Assembly: GCA_023266115.1 (NCBI GenBank)
Contig: JAHFRU010000006.1
Location: 1-64,000, forward strand
Direction: 5' to 3'
From: Gammaproteobacteria bacterium
GTDB taxonomy: Bacteria; Pseudomonadota; Gammaproteobacteria; VBWC01
DNA length: 64,000 bases
In this document: positions 37,761 to 46,799 of the stretch, one piece after another
Layout of the letters: the number at the start of each line of letters is the position of its first letter
Numbering within the stretch: position 1 is the stretch's first letter
Notes under the pieces: model-generated
Databases searched by the model: none
Told to the model about the DNA's origin: nothing
Seen by the model: the letters and a program-made list of their open reading frames with translations, nothing else
Made by a program: the position numbers and the translations under genes

Positions 37761-38912
37761 CTACTGTGGCATCGCGCCGGGAGTCACGCCGCACCACGGA
37801 TCGCCACCGCAGGGATTCTGGGCGGGATCCATGAACTCTTCCCATTTGACCAGGTTGAGGTCAAGCCCGGCGCCGCCTATGTAGGCATAGGTGCCTTTGT
37901 CATAGATCTTGCCGTTGCCGATGCCCCAGCTATTGAAATCGGCGACGCGGCTGCGATAGGTTATGTTCGGGCGTGAGTTCGACCAGCCCAGGCCTGGGGT
38001 AAAGGTATACTGGCCTGCGGTACGCACCGTGTTGACGGCATCGTGAGCGTAATCGAAATCATAGAGGCCCAGTACCGAGTCCTGTCCAGGCGGTTGCGGC
38101 GGGTTACCGTCGGCGTGGATCAGCCGGTTCACAAAGACCTGCGGATCGGCGATATTGCTGCTGGTGGGCAACACCGCGCCCATCGACGAGTGATTGCCGG
38201 CACTCATATCGGCCTTGAACTCCAGCGTTATCTCGCTGTTCGCCACGATCTGGGTGATTTTTGGTTTCTCGGCGATCTCGCTCTTCTCGAAATCGAAGGT
38301 CAGCTCGGAATCGAACGTGAGCTGCTTCATCGCGACCTTGGTCGGGTTTTGATAGCCGTTGGCCTGTATCTCCGGGTTATGGCCCAGCGGTCGACAGGCG
38401 AAGCCGATCGTGCGCCAGCAGTTGCCGCCGGAGGTTGAAAAGCCCTGGTCGAAGTCGAACGGGATAAAACCGGCGCCGTCGCCCACCTTGTTCGAGCTGA
38501 AGTTACCGTCGATGAAATCGGCATTGCTGGCATAGTCCGGATTGACTGTGCCTTGCTGGACATAGTATTCCAGCGCGAAGCCGTCCAGCGGGTCGCCAAC
38601 GACCATATGCCAGTATTTGACGCCGCCGATGGTGACAATCTGGTTTAGCCAATCGGTCGGGGTCGAAGACTGTCCATCCGGGTTGCTGCCACTCTCCATG
38701 TCGCAGTTGTTATTGCCGAAGCGGCCACAGCTCTGACTGGCTTTGCCCACCGTGGTTGCGCCTGAGACGGAGGCGAAATTAAATGTGAAGGTTGCGGCGT
38801 GCGCTGTGTTCAGTCCCGTCAACAGCCAAAGCCCGGCAATCAGGAGCACCAGGTGTCCCGCCACGATCTGTTTTCTTCGTCCGTCCGTGGAGGTGTGTAT
38901 GCATGTCAACAT
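37761..38912 (-). CDS. Exported protein of unknown family, divergent paralogue 3
   Basis: A 383-residue exported protein with a signal peptide (VLLIAGLWLLTGLNTAHA). It aligns weakly with paralogues 1 and 2: FTFNFASVSG at the mature start, SCGR....C, GGVKYWHMVVGDP, EI.EKPKITQ with the following acidic stretch, and MDPAQNPCGG near the end. It is longer and has extra cysteines (CWRTIGFACRP, C..DPWC). Its start is preceded by AGTAGGCAG, similar to the sites of the other two. Its presence upstream of the fibronectin-III gene suggests a shared surface structure. Function unknown. Confidence 0.75.
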   Translation of the reverse strand: MLTCIHTSTDGRRKQIVAGHLVLLIAGLWLLTGLNTAHAATFTFNFASVSGATTVGKASQSCGRFGNNNCDMESGSNPDGQSSTPTDWLNQIVTIGGVKYWHMVVGDPLDGFALEYYVQQGTVNPDYASNADFIDGNFSSNKVGDGAGFIPFDFDQGFSTSGGNCWRTIGFACRPLGHNPEIQANGYQNPTKVAMKQLTFDSELTFDFEKSEIAEKPKITQIVANSEITLEFKADMSAGNHSSMGAVLPTSSNIADPQVFVNRLIHADGNPPQPPGQDSVLGLYDFDYAHDAVNTVRTAGQYTFTPGLGWSNSRPNITYRSRVADFNSWGIGNGKIYDKGTYAYIGGAGLDLNLVKWEEFMDPAQNPCGGDPWCGVTPGAMPQ

Positions 38913-39698
38913 CGGCTGCCTACTCGGCGGATGTGGTCCAGCACTGTCGCGGTCATGACCACAAATTGAAAGTCAGGCACGGCTGCCCTTGATTGGGGTA
39001 TCGGCCGGTCTTAAACGCTACTTGAATTGGCAAAAACGGTATGTGGCGTAACGCATTGAAAAAATTTCATATATCTTGCATTCGACGGTCGAGGTCGCTT
39101 CCGCAGCGTTCTCGGTTCTGTAATGGGCTGGTTGGCGCTGTCGTTCCAGCGGTTCCGGCTCGGGCCCACGATATTTCCCCTGGTGATCGCGCCGAGCGAC
39201 ACCGGTGTCTGCGATCTGGCGGCGGGACCCCTGCTCCAGGGCTGGTAGAGGTGTTGAAGTTTGAAAGCCGCCCCCGGTGGAGAATGCTGCTGCGGGTAGT
39301 TATCGGCTTGAACCAACCGGATCACGAGCGGTTTCGCGCTGGCGTCATGGATGGTTAGATCGATGTTCCGGTTTTCTGCAATATTCGGTTTCCCGACGTC
39401 AAGAAGCTGATTCGGTATCGGGCATGGTCAGATTGACCCAGCTGCAGGTGCAAGTATTCGGAGCGCGACCAGGTGCATTGCGGGCCCGCGAGATTGATTT
39501 CCGAAGGTAAACCTGGAGCCGCTGTCGGAGCGGAAGGATGCGTTTTGTCAGCGAGTCCAGTACGGCTGGGGGTCAGTGAAACCCGGGCGCCGTCAGAGTC
39601 GGTCCGGCTACGCTGTGTTTGCATGTCTCGGGGGTGCCAGAGGCTTGATGGTTCGATCAAGGCTGGCGTGCTCTTTTATAAGCCGTAAAGAGCTCGTG
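38913..39698. other. Intergenic region with no supported gene
   Basis: About 790 bases between paralogue 3 and the magnetochrome-like gene. Short plus-strand frames (for example 39041-39358) show no ribosome site or recognisable protein. On the minus strand a hairpin, with arms at 39670-39676 and 39687-39693, follows the magnetochrome-like gene without a T-run and may mark its transcript end. Confidence 0.4.
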
Positions 39699-40175
39699 TC
39701 ACTGTCCCGGAACAATAATCCTGTGGCAGGAAGCGCAGACCATTTTCTCCCGCCCGTCGCGGTGTGGCGCCGGAGTGCCCGACACTATGGCGGGAACGGC
39801 CTGTCGTATCGGTGGCATATTCGGATTGTGCCCGACTGGGCTGCGGATCAGGATCTGATGGCAGGTTTCACAGACCATTCTTTCTCTGCCGTCGGTGTGC
39901 GGCGCCGGAACACCTGCCACTATCGGCGGGGCCGCGCGGCTGGTTGCCAGCGGCAGGCGCATGTTAGCGGCGTTTTCCGGTATCAGGATGCGATGACAGG
40001 TGCCGCACGCCATGTTTTCCCTTCCATCACGATGCGGTGCCGGTGTGCCGGCGACGATTGCGGGTGCATCATCGTAACCTTCATCTTCCCAGATATGATC
40101 CGGAAGCAGCGCGATGCCTATCAACGCGACAAGAAAGCCGATACCTGCGGCCATTATCCATTCATGTTTGGTCAT
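39699..40175 (-). CDS. Three-haem magnetochrome-like c-type cytochrome
   Basis: A 158-residue protein with one N-terminal membrane anchor (WIMAAGIGFLVALIGIALL) and three near-identical domains facing the periplasm. Each domain reads P.IV.G.PAPH.DGRE.M.C..CH. The haem sites are Cys57-Cys60-His61, Cys102-Cys105-His106 and Cys147-Cys150-His151. A preceding histidine (48, 93, 138) repeats at exactly 45-residue spacing and could be the second haem ligand. This is the pattern of the magnetochrome domain of MamE, MamP, MamT and MamX, which usually carry two copies. It starts 42 bases after the MamZ-like gene, with AGGCGG as ribosome site. No other typical magnetosome genes are in the window. Confidence 0.8.
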   Translation of the reverse strand: MTKHEWIMAAGIGFLVALIGIALLPDHIWEDEGYDDAPAIVAGTPAPHRDGRENMACGTCHRILIPENAANMRLPLATSRAAPPIVAGVPAPHTDGRERMVCETCHQILIRSPVGHNPNMPPIRQAVPAIVSGTPAPHRDGREKMVCASCHRIIVPGQ

Positions 40176-40217
40176 GATCCGCCTGTCACGTGCGCTGGTT
40201 GTCGGTGAACTTTGCCA

Positions 40218-42305
40218 CTATGATTCGGTCGCTTCTTCGGGCGCTCGCGGTGTTCTTCTGCGCCGTTTCGTTCGCGGGGTCACGTCCTCGTCCATCTGTT
40301 CGAGAATCGGCCGAATTTCGAAATAGTCGTCAGTCGGTTCCGGTTTGGGTGGTGGCGCGGTGCTGACGTGTACCTTGCCTCCGGCGGACAGATCGGGCCG
40401 GATCTCGAGCAACCAGTGTTCGAAAAGATGGCGTACGCCATGGCCCTGATAACCGCGGCTCTTGCGTAGCCGGTAGCCAAGCAACATCACGACGGCGGCC
40501 CCCATCAACGCCGGGAGGAAATAATTCCGGTCGGTAACCAGCACGAAATGCAGTATCACCAATAAATCGATGATATATACCGTTCGGTGCAGCGCCTTCC
40601 AGCGCTTGCCGCCGAGTTTTCTGACCATCTCGTTAGTCGACGTTGCCGCCAATGGGATTAGCATCACGAAGGCGAGGATGCCGACCGTAATTGCCGGCCG
40701 GTCAACGATGTCATTCCAGATATCGACCCAGTGGAAACCGAATTCGAACCATACGTAGTTGACCACGTGCAAACAGGCGTAGAAAAACGCGAACAGGCCG
40801 AGCATCCGCGAATAACGTGCAATCTTGTTGACGCCGGTCATTTCGCGAAATGGTCGCAACGCGAGTGAAACAATGAGCAGATACAGCGCCCAATCGCCCA
40901 GATAACGTTGCTGATATCCGACCGGTAGGTTATCGATGTCATTGTTCGGGATTGCGTGCGTGACGAACAGACGCCCCAGGAACCAGATAAACGGCAGCAG
41001 GCACAGCATAAACACAAGGGGTTTGAACCCGCTTTTGTCTGCGGTTATCAGCGAAGTGCCACGGACTTCGGCTCTCCAAAGCCAGTAGCCGTAAGTCGAT
41101 ATCAGCAGATTGCCGGTACCGATCAGCATAAACGGCGCATGCGGACCGATCGTATCGAAATAAAAACCGCCGGCTTGAACCAAAAATACGATGCCCAGGC
41201 CGCCGACGAAATAAAAGAATCCGAGCACCGATCCCATCAGGTCCTTGGGAGCGAGCTCTATGGTCAGTATCTGCGGGGCGATCAAGCAACCGGCCTGACC
41301 CAGCGCAATCATGATCGTCGGAATATAGATATATCCTTCGAATGGACTGTTGATGAACACGAGGGAAACAAAGCCCACGCCCGAAAGGCTAAGACCGACG
41401 GCGATTGAAGCGACGCGACCATAGCGGCGGATGAACGCGGCCCATACCGGAATAGAGAGCAGTATCGTGGCGCCGCCAAAGGCAATCAATGTTCCAGCCT
41501 GCGCGGCTGCCTGTTCACGCGTCAGGCCATCAAGATCCGCGAAGTAGATGCACCACATCATCACAAACAGGCTGACAAACACCATATCGCTGCGTGAATA
41601 AAACGCGGTGGCGAACGTCAAATGCATTTTGGGTTCGTTGGCAACCAGCTTAAAGACGCGCCGCCACGGAATGCCTTCTTCTTCCAGCCGCGGCGCAACT
41701 TCGACAAGCTGGTGTTTTGCCAGCCACGCGCCTGCAAGTGCGACGATGAACGGTAACGCCAGCAATATCATCAGTCCGCTGTCACCCTGTTGCGGCAGAC
41801 GCATCAGAATCGCGTAAACGATTGTGCCGCCGAATACCGTCATGAAGGTGGTTTTGGCGACCAGTGACGTGCGGTTCTCGGCGTTGGTGTAATCACCTGC
41901 CAGTGTCCAGAGCTGTGGCCCGTAGGCGCAGCTGCCGAGCGACATGATGATGCGGGTCAAGTAATAGAATGTTAGTGCGCCGAGACCGAGTACCGTGCCG
42001 AGCGGCAGGCTGAGCGGCATGAAGAAAGCACCGAGCGCCGTCGTCAGGAAACCAAACACGATGATCGGTTTACGACCGATGCGATCCGACAGATAACCGA
42101 GAACACCAATCAGCAAAAGACTGCCGATTTCTGCTGCGATCTGTACGCTCGCGTTAACCGCGCCAGCGGATTCGAACGGGATCTCGAGAATTCGATCGAG
42201 AAACAGCGGCTGTATACCGACTACCAGCGTCATGCACACGGTCGATATTGCCGACAGCAGGAAAACTGTATTCCAATGATGTTTTTCGATTGGCCGTTCC
42301 GTCAT
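40218..42305 (-). CDS. MamZ-like MFS transporter fused to a ferric-reductase-like domain
   Basis: A 695-residue membrane protein. Residues about 10-410 form a major facilitator with the loop motif GYLSDRIGRKPI. Residues about 458-609 form a YedZ/MsrQ-like haem-binding domain with candidate ligands in FFYACLHVVNY, KALHRTVY and VILHFVL. A charged cytoplasmic tail follows. This MFS plus ferric-reductase fusion is the architecture of MamZ, which in Magnetospirillum works with the magnetochrome protein MamX on magnetosome iron redox state; here a magnetochrome-like gene also lies directly downstream. Transport of iron or another metal with redox control is inferred. Other MFS-YedZ fusions exist outside magnetotactic bacteria, so the name is by resemblance only. 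Confidence 0.75.
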   Translation of the reverse strand: MTERPIEKHHWNTVFLLSAISTVCMTLVVGIQPLFLDRILEIPFESAGAVNASVQIAAEIGSLLLIGVLGYLSDRIGRKPIIVFGFLTTALGAFFMPLSLPLGTVLGLGALTFYYLTRIIMSLGSCAYGPQLWTLAGDYTNAENRTSLVAKTTFMTVFGGTIVYAILMRLPQQGDSGLMILLALPFIVALAGAWLAKHQLVEVAPRLEEEGIPWRRVFKLVANEPKMHLTFATAFYSRSDMVFVSLFVMMWCIYFADLDGLTREQAAAQAGTLIAFGGATILLSIPVWAAFIRRYGRVASIAVGLSLSGVGFVSLVFINSPFEGYIYIPTIMIALGQAGCLIAPQILTIELAPKDLMGSVLGFFYFVGGLGIVFLVQAGGFYFDTIGPHAPFMLIGTGNLLISTYGYWLWRAEVRGTSLITADKSGFKPLVFMLCLLPFIWFLGRLFVTHAIPNNDIDNLPVGYQQRYLGDWALYLLIVSLALRPFREMTGVNKIARYSRMLGLFAFFYACLHVVNYVWFEFGFHWVDIWNDIVDRPAITVGILAFVMLIPLAATSTNEMVRKLGGKRWKALHRTVYIIDLLVILHFVLVTDRNYFLPALMGAAVVMLLGYRLRKSRGYQGHGVRHLFEHWLLEIRPDLSAGGKVHVSTAPPPKPEPTDDYFEIRPILEQMDEDVTPRTKRRRRTPRAPEEATES

Positions 42306-42865
42306 TTTTCTTCTACCTAAATGGTTGCCCGGTTACACGCCCCGACATGTGTCCGACCGAAAACAAGGCAACGCTGGAGCTGGCTACTCAGCGCGTTCGC
42401 AGGCCGACATCGACACCAAACGTTCGCAAAGTCTACATGAGAAAAACCGTAACAAGAACACTCTTGTTTCAGGGTAACGCAATGATTTTCAATCCTTAAT
42501 GAGATTGAAAATCATCTGCGCAGTAGTGTGTGGGACCGAACTGTGTGGTTGGCGATATGATATGTCGCGTTAGACAGGAAACCGGGTCAGCCGCCACGCA
42601 GTTAGCGCGCGTTGCTGATGATTTTCTTTAGCGCGGAATTGGTCCGCGATCATGCAAAAAAGCGATACATAATGCGCGCACAACTGCGGATGCCGATCGA
42701 GCGGGCGTCATTTTCGCGCGCCATCCTTCCGGCGTGGTGGCCGGTCTGACCGGGCCCCGGGCTGCAGCAAAGACATGCCGCGCGGTTGGCCCTCAAGAGA
42801 CAAGTATTTCTTTTTTAGAACAATTGCTTGCGCGGTACCGCGCAATGGGGTATCGTGCTGCGGAT
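42306..42865. other. Intergenic region upstream of the MamZ-like gene
   Basis: About 560 bases between the MamZ-like gene and tRNA-Leu. The notable element is the inverted repeat at 42482-42515. No supported gene is present. The right island border should lie close to tRNA-Leu, but no duplicate of the tRNA 3' end was found near purA. Confidence 0.4.
42482..42515. promoter_or_regulatory. Perfect 13-bp inverted repeat, possible operator
   Basis: ATGATTTTCAATC (42482-42494) and GATTGAAAATCAT (42503-42515) are exact reverse complements with an 8-base centre. The element is AT-rich, 177 bases upstream of the MamZ-like start. Each arm ends in AATCAT/ATGATT, reminiscent of Fur half-sites, but the full Fur box is not matched. 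Confidence 0.45.
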
Positions 42866-42952
42866 TGGTGCCGAGGAGAGGACTTGAACCTCCACGAGGT
42901 TTCCCCCACTAGCACCTGAAGCTAGCGCGTCTACCAATTCCGCCACCTCGGC
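42866..42952 (-). tRNA. tRNA-Leu (anticodon CAG)
   Basis: On the minus strand the acceptor GCCGAGG pairs with CCTCGGC, followed by A and an encoded CCA (42868-42866). The anticodon stem CTAGC/GCTAG holds loop TTCAGGT, anticodon CAG at 42918-42916. The long variable arm and GGTTCAAGTCC T-loop fit a leucine tRNA. Its 3' end faces the accessory island, the usual orientation for a tRNA used as an integration site. Confidence 0.96.
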
Positions 42953-43107
42953 ATATACAACAAAAAATCCAGGAAAGCCGCTAATATTTCCGGGATCGGC
43001 CATCTCGAACAGCCGTAGCGCGCGCACTTTAACCAGTGAACTGGGCAATGTCAATTATTAGTAGAGGAAAACACCGGGGTACACGCTGCCACGGGTAAAC
43101 GCAAAGA

Positions 43108-45360
43108 ATGTCACGCAAATCAGAAAAGTCAGGGACGCCAGCCGTTGATCCGCATACCGAGCGGGAAGCTCGCAAGTACGAGCATCCGATTGTCAGCCGC
43201 GAGTACATCCTCGAACACCTCGATGCCAAAGGACAACCGTTGACGTTTGACGAGCTCGCCGCGGATTTCGGTATTACCGATGAGCGCGATCAAGACGCGC
43301 TGATACGGCGCCTCACCGCGATGGAGCGGGCCGGCCAGGTTATTCGTAACCGCAAGAATGCGTTCGGGCCTGTCGCAAAAATGGATCTCGTCAGCGGGCG
43401 CGTCATCGGCCATCCCGATGGTTATGGATTTCTTGTCCCGGATGAAGTTGGCGACGATCTGTTTTTATCCGCTCGCCAGATGCGCGCCGTATTGCATGCT
43501 GACCGTGCCGTGGCCCGCGTCATCGGTGTGGATCGCCGCGGGCGTCGTGAAGGCGCGATCGTCGAGGTGCTTGAGCGCAACAACAAGCGCGTTGTTGGCC
43601 GATTTCATATGGAACATGGTATCGGCGTCGTTATCCCGAGCAATAAACGTATCAGCCAGGACATTGCCGTGCCCGCGGATTTCCGCGGTGGTGCGCTGGA
43701 TGGACAGATTGTGGTGGTCGACATCGTCGAACAGCCGACCAAGCACGCGCAGCCGATCGGGCGCATGGTGGAGGTGCTCGGCGATCATATGGCGCCCGGC
43801 ATGGAGATTGACGTTGCGATCCGCGCGTTTGAATTGCCGAATATCTGGCCGGATGATGTTGCACAGGAAGCAAAGCAATTTCCCGTGGAACCTGCCGAGG
43901 ACAGCAAGAAGGGGCGCGAAGATCTCAGAAAACTGCCGCTCGTGACGATTGACGGTGAGGATGCCCGGGATTTCGATGACGCGGTTTTCTGCGAGCCACA
44001 GGGCAAGGGATGGCGCTTGCTGGTTGCCATCGCTGACGTGTCCTCGTATGTGAAACCTGGTGCGGCGCTGGACAGGGAGGCGAGTCTGCGCGGTACTTCG
44101 GTATATTTTCCGGAGCGCGTTATTCCAATGCTGCCGGCGCAGCTGTCGAATGGTCTGTGCTCGCTGAATCCGTCAGTCGACCGCCTGTGCATGGTTTGTG
44201 AATTGCGCGTTTCTGCAAGCGGCAAGGTCACGGATTACCGTTTCTTTCAGGGTGTGATGCGCTCGCATGCGCGTCTCACGTATACAGAAATGGCGGCGAT
44301 GGTCGTCGACAAGGACGCAACGTTGCGCAGTGCCCATAAATTGCTGACGCCACACCTTGACGAGCTTTATGCGCTGTACCAGGCGTTTCGTCAGCGCCGT
44401 GAAGAGCGCGGTACTATCGATTTCGATACCACCGAGACGCGCATCGTGTTTGGCGAGCAGCGCAAGATTAAGAGGATCGAGGCGGTCGTGCGTAACGATG
44501 CGCACAAGATTATCGAGGAGTGCATGATCGCGGCAAACGTTGCCGCCGCGGATTTCCTGCTGGAACACAAGATGCCGGCGCTGTATCGTGTGCATGGCGG
44601 GCCGAACACGGACAAGCTGGCCAATCTGCGCGAATTACTCGGCCAACTCGGGCTGACACTAGGCGGCGCCCACAAGCCGGAGCCCAGGCACTACGCGGAG
44701 TTGCTCGGCATGATTCGTGGTCGGCCGGACGCGCATTTTATTCAGACCGTGTTGCTGCGCAGTTTGTCGCAGGCGGTCTACAGCCCGGATAACATGGGTC
44801 ACTTCGGCCTGGCTTACGAGGCGTATGCGCACTTCACCTCGCCGATTCGACGCTACCCGGATCTGCTGGTGCATCGCGCAATACGCCAGGTGCTGGCCGG
44901 CAAAAAACCCGAGACCTTCCGTTACGATCACGCCGATATGATCGCTTTCGGTGAGCACTGCTCGATGACGGAGCGCCGCGCAGACGACGCGACCCGCGAT
45001 GCCATTGATTGGCTGAAATGCGAGTACATGATGGACAAGGTCGGTGCTATATATGACGGCATCATAACGTCGGTCACCAGCTTCGGGTTTTTCGTCGAGC
45101 TCGACCAGATATACGTTGAAGGGCTGGTGCACGTAACCGCGCTGGATAACGACTATTATCACTATGATCCCGTCAAACATCGCATGGCTGGCGAACGCAC
45201 TGGCAGCGCTTACCGTCTCGGTGACAAGGTTCGCGTCAAGGTCGTGCGGGTCGATCTTGACGAAAAGAAGATTGATTTCTCACTGGACGAGGCGCCGAAG
45301 AAGCCGAAATCGACTGGTAAGAAGCGCCGCCGCTCTACGAAAAAGAAGCAGCAGCGTTGA
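43108..45360 (+). CDS. rnr: Ribonuclease R
   Basis: A 750-residue 3'-5' exoribonuclease that degrades structured RNA. An N-terminal helix-turn-helix-like region is followed by cold-shock domains, the RNB catalytic domain with DGEDARDFDDAV (metal-binding aspartates) and HFTSPIRRYPDLLVHRAI. An S1 domain (YDGIITSVTSFGFFVEL) and a basic tail (KKRRRSTKKKQQR) follow. Length is close to the E. coli enzyme. It begins the conserved rnr-rlmB-rpsF block. Confidence 0.97.
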   Translation: MSRKSEKSGTPAVDPHTEREARKYEHPIVSREYILEHLDAKGQPLTFDELAADFGITDERDQDALIRRLTAMERAGQVIRNRKNAFGPVAKMDLVSGRVIGHPDGYGFLVPDEVGDDLFLSARQMRAVLHADRAVARVIGVDRRGRREGAIVEVLERNNKRVVGRFHMEHGIGVVIPSNKRISQDIAVPADFRGGALDGQIVVVDIVEQPTKHAQPIGRMVEVLGDHMAPGMEIDVAIRAFELPNIWPDDVAQEAKQFPVEPAEDSKKGREDLRKLPLVTIDGEDARDFDDAVFCEPQGKGWRLLVAIADVSSYVKPGAALDREASLRGTSVYFPERVIPMLPAQLSNGLCSLNPSVDRLCMVCELRVSASGKVTDYRFFQGVMRSHARLTYTEMAAMVVDKDATLRSAHKLLTPHLDELYALYQAFRQRREERGTIDFDTTETRIVFGEQRKIKRIEAVVRNDAHKIIEECMIAANVAAADFLLEHKMPALYRVHGGPNTDKLANLRELLGQLGLTLGGAHKPEPRHYAELLGMIRGRPDAHFIQTVLLRSLSQAVYSPDNMGHFGLAYEAYAHFTSPIRRYPDLLVHRAIRQVLAGKKPETFRYDHADMIAFGEHCSMTERRADDATRDAIDWLKCEYMMDKVGAIYDGIITSVTSFGFFVELDQIYVEGLVHVTALDNDYYHYDPVKHRMAGERTGSAYRLGDKVRVKVVRVDLDEKKIDFSLDEAPKKPKSTGKKRRRSTKKKQQR

Positions 45361-45414
45361 TAGCAGACCTTATAGACTTGTGATGGTGTTGGATTCGTTC
45401 GCCTGACTGACCGT

Positions 45415-46167
45415 ATGGATCGTGACGAAATCGTTTTCGGTATACATGCCGTCGACGCGGCGCTAAAACGCGGCAGCGGTCATGTGTCGGTGGTCTGGAT
45501 CGCACAGGGAGCGGACCACAAGGCGCGCCTCCGCCCGATCATCGATGCGGCGCAGCAGTGCGGTGCGCCGGTCAAAGCGGTTACGCGCGAGGAGCTCGAT
45601 GGACTCGCCGACAGCGGTCGCCATCAGGGGGTGGTCGCGCGCTGTCGCGCGGTGCGCCACGGTGACGAGGGGGGGCTCAAGGAGTTCCTTGCCGGTCTGG
45701 CCGGGCCGGCGTTCTTGCTGGTGCTGGACGGCGTTCAGGATCCGCATAACCTTGGCGCGTGTTTGCGGTCGGCGGATGCCGCGGGTGTCCAGGCGGTGGT
45801 TGTGCCACGCGACCGGGCTGCCGGGCTGACGGCGGTCGTGCGCAAGGTCGCTAGCGGGGCCGCGGAAACCATGCCGTTTTTCCAGGTGACCAATCTGGCG
45901 CGGGCGTTGCGTATTCTGAAAGATGCCGGCGTCTGGGTGATCGGCGCCGACGGGGGGACGGAAACCAGCCTGTATGACATCGATTTGACCGGTCCGCTGG
46001 CGCTTGTTCTTGGCGCCGAGGGTGGCGGAATGCGCCGCCTTACCCGTGAGCATTGTGATGTGTTGGCCAAAATACCGATGGCGGGTCAGGTCGAGAGCCT
46101 GAACGTGTCCGTGGCAGCGGGTATTTTCCTGTTCGAGGCGGCGCGGCAGCGCTTACCCGGCAATTGA
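45415..46167 (+). CDS. rlmB: 23S rRNA 2'-O-methyltransferase RlmB
   Basis: A 250-residue SpoU-family enzyme that methylates G2251 of 23S rRNA. The N-terminal substrate-binding domain (FGIHAVDAALKRG) is followed by the knotted SPOUT fold with LDGVQDPHNLGACLRSADAAGV, LVLGAEGGGMRRL and IPMAGQVESLNVSVAAGI, the three SpoU motifs. It follows rnr after 54 bases. A hairpin overlaps its stop codon. Confidence 0.97.
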   Translation: MDRDEIVFGIHAVDAALKRGSGHVSVVWIAQGADHKARLRPIIDAAQQCGAPVKAVTREELDGLADSGRHQGVVARCRAVRHGDEGGLKEFLAGLAGPAFLLVLDGVQDPHNLGACLRSADAAGVQAVVVPRDRAAGLTAVVRKVASGAAETMPFFQVTNLARALRILKDAGVWVIGADGGTETSLYDIDLTGPLALVLGAEGGGMRRLTREHCDVLAKIPMAGQVESLNVSVAAGIFLFEAARQRLPGN

Positions 46168-46202
46168 GCTGCAGCGCGTTGCGTCTGCGCCGCAGCTCAA
46201 TT
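46162..46202 (+). other. Hairpin overlapping the rlmB stop codon
   Basis: AATTGAGCTGC (46162-46172) pairs exactly with GCAGCTCAATT (46192-46202). The rlmB stop TGA is at 46165-46167, inside the left arm. No T-run follows, so it is not a typical intrinsic terminator. It may protect or process the mRNA between rlmB and the ribosomal-protein genes. Confidence 0.5.
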
Positions 46203-46306
46203 AAACTAATCGCCCCTTTGAGTACCGCATCGGGAAATACCCGCTGGGGAGAACTCCTTGTCTTACCGTAATTGTGCGGAAGGCTGTTAACCCGTAAGGA
46301 GAGTTT

Positions 46307-46741
46307 TTGATGAGACATTATGAAGTCGTGTTTCTGGTTCATCCGGACCAGAGTGAGCAGGTGCCTGCAATGATCGAGCGTTACCGTTCGATGATCGAAT
46401 CGCAGGAAGGCAAGATTCATCGGCTTGAAGACTGGGGTCGCCGCCAGCTTGCGTATCCAATCCAGAAGGCGCACAAGGCGCACTACGTGCTGATGAACAT
46501 CGAGTGCAATAAAGCGACGCTGGACGAGCTCGAATCCGCGTTCCGCTTTAATGATGCCGTGTTGCGTAATCTCGTGATGCTGCGCAGCGAGGCGGTCACC
46601 GAGCGTTCCGTGCTGGCGAGATCGCCGGAAGACGAAGCGCGTCAGCACGCATCCCGCCACGAATCCCGTGAAGAAGATCTCGCTGAAGTGGGGTCGGAAG
46701 ACGAGGAGCCGTTGCGCGAAGTCGCCGTCGCAAATGGTTAA
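46307..46741 (+). CDS. rpsF: 30S ribosomal protein S6
   Basis: A 144-residue protein of the small subunit that binds with S18 to 16S r[28 protein letters not shown] and the block [29 protein letters not shown] are typical of S6. The acidic C-terminal tail is longer than the core fold needs, as in enteric S6. A strong ribosome site (AAGGAGAG) precedes it. The leader at 46203-46306 is where an S6:S18 autoregulatory RNA structure is often found. Confidence 0.97.
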   Translation: MMRHYEVVFLVHPDQSEQVPAMIERYRSMIESQEGKIHRLEDWGRRQLAYPIQKAHKAHYVLMNIECNKATLDELESAFRFNDAVLRNLVMLRSEAVTERSVLARSPEDEARQHASRHESREEDLAEVGSEDEEPLREVAVANG

Positions 46742-46799
46742 GTGCGGTCAGCAGCCTACTGTGATTAACGCATAAGAATTTTCCGGAGACCAGATCATC

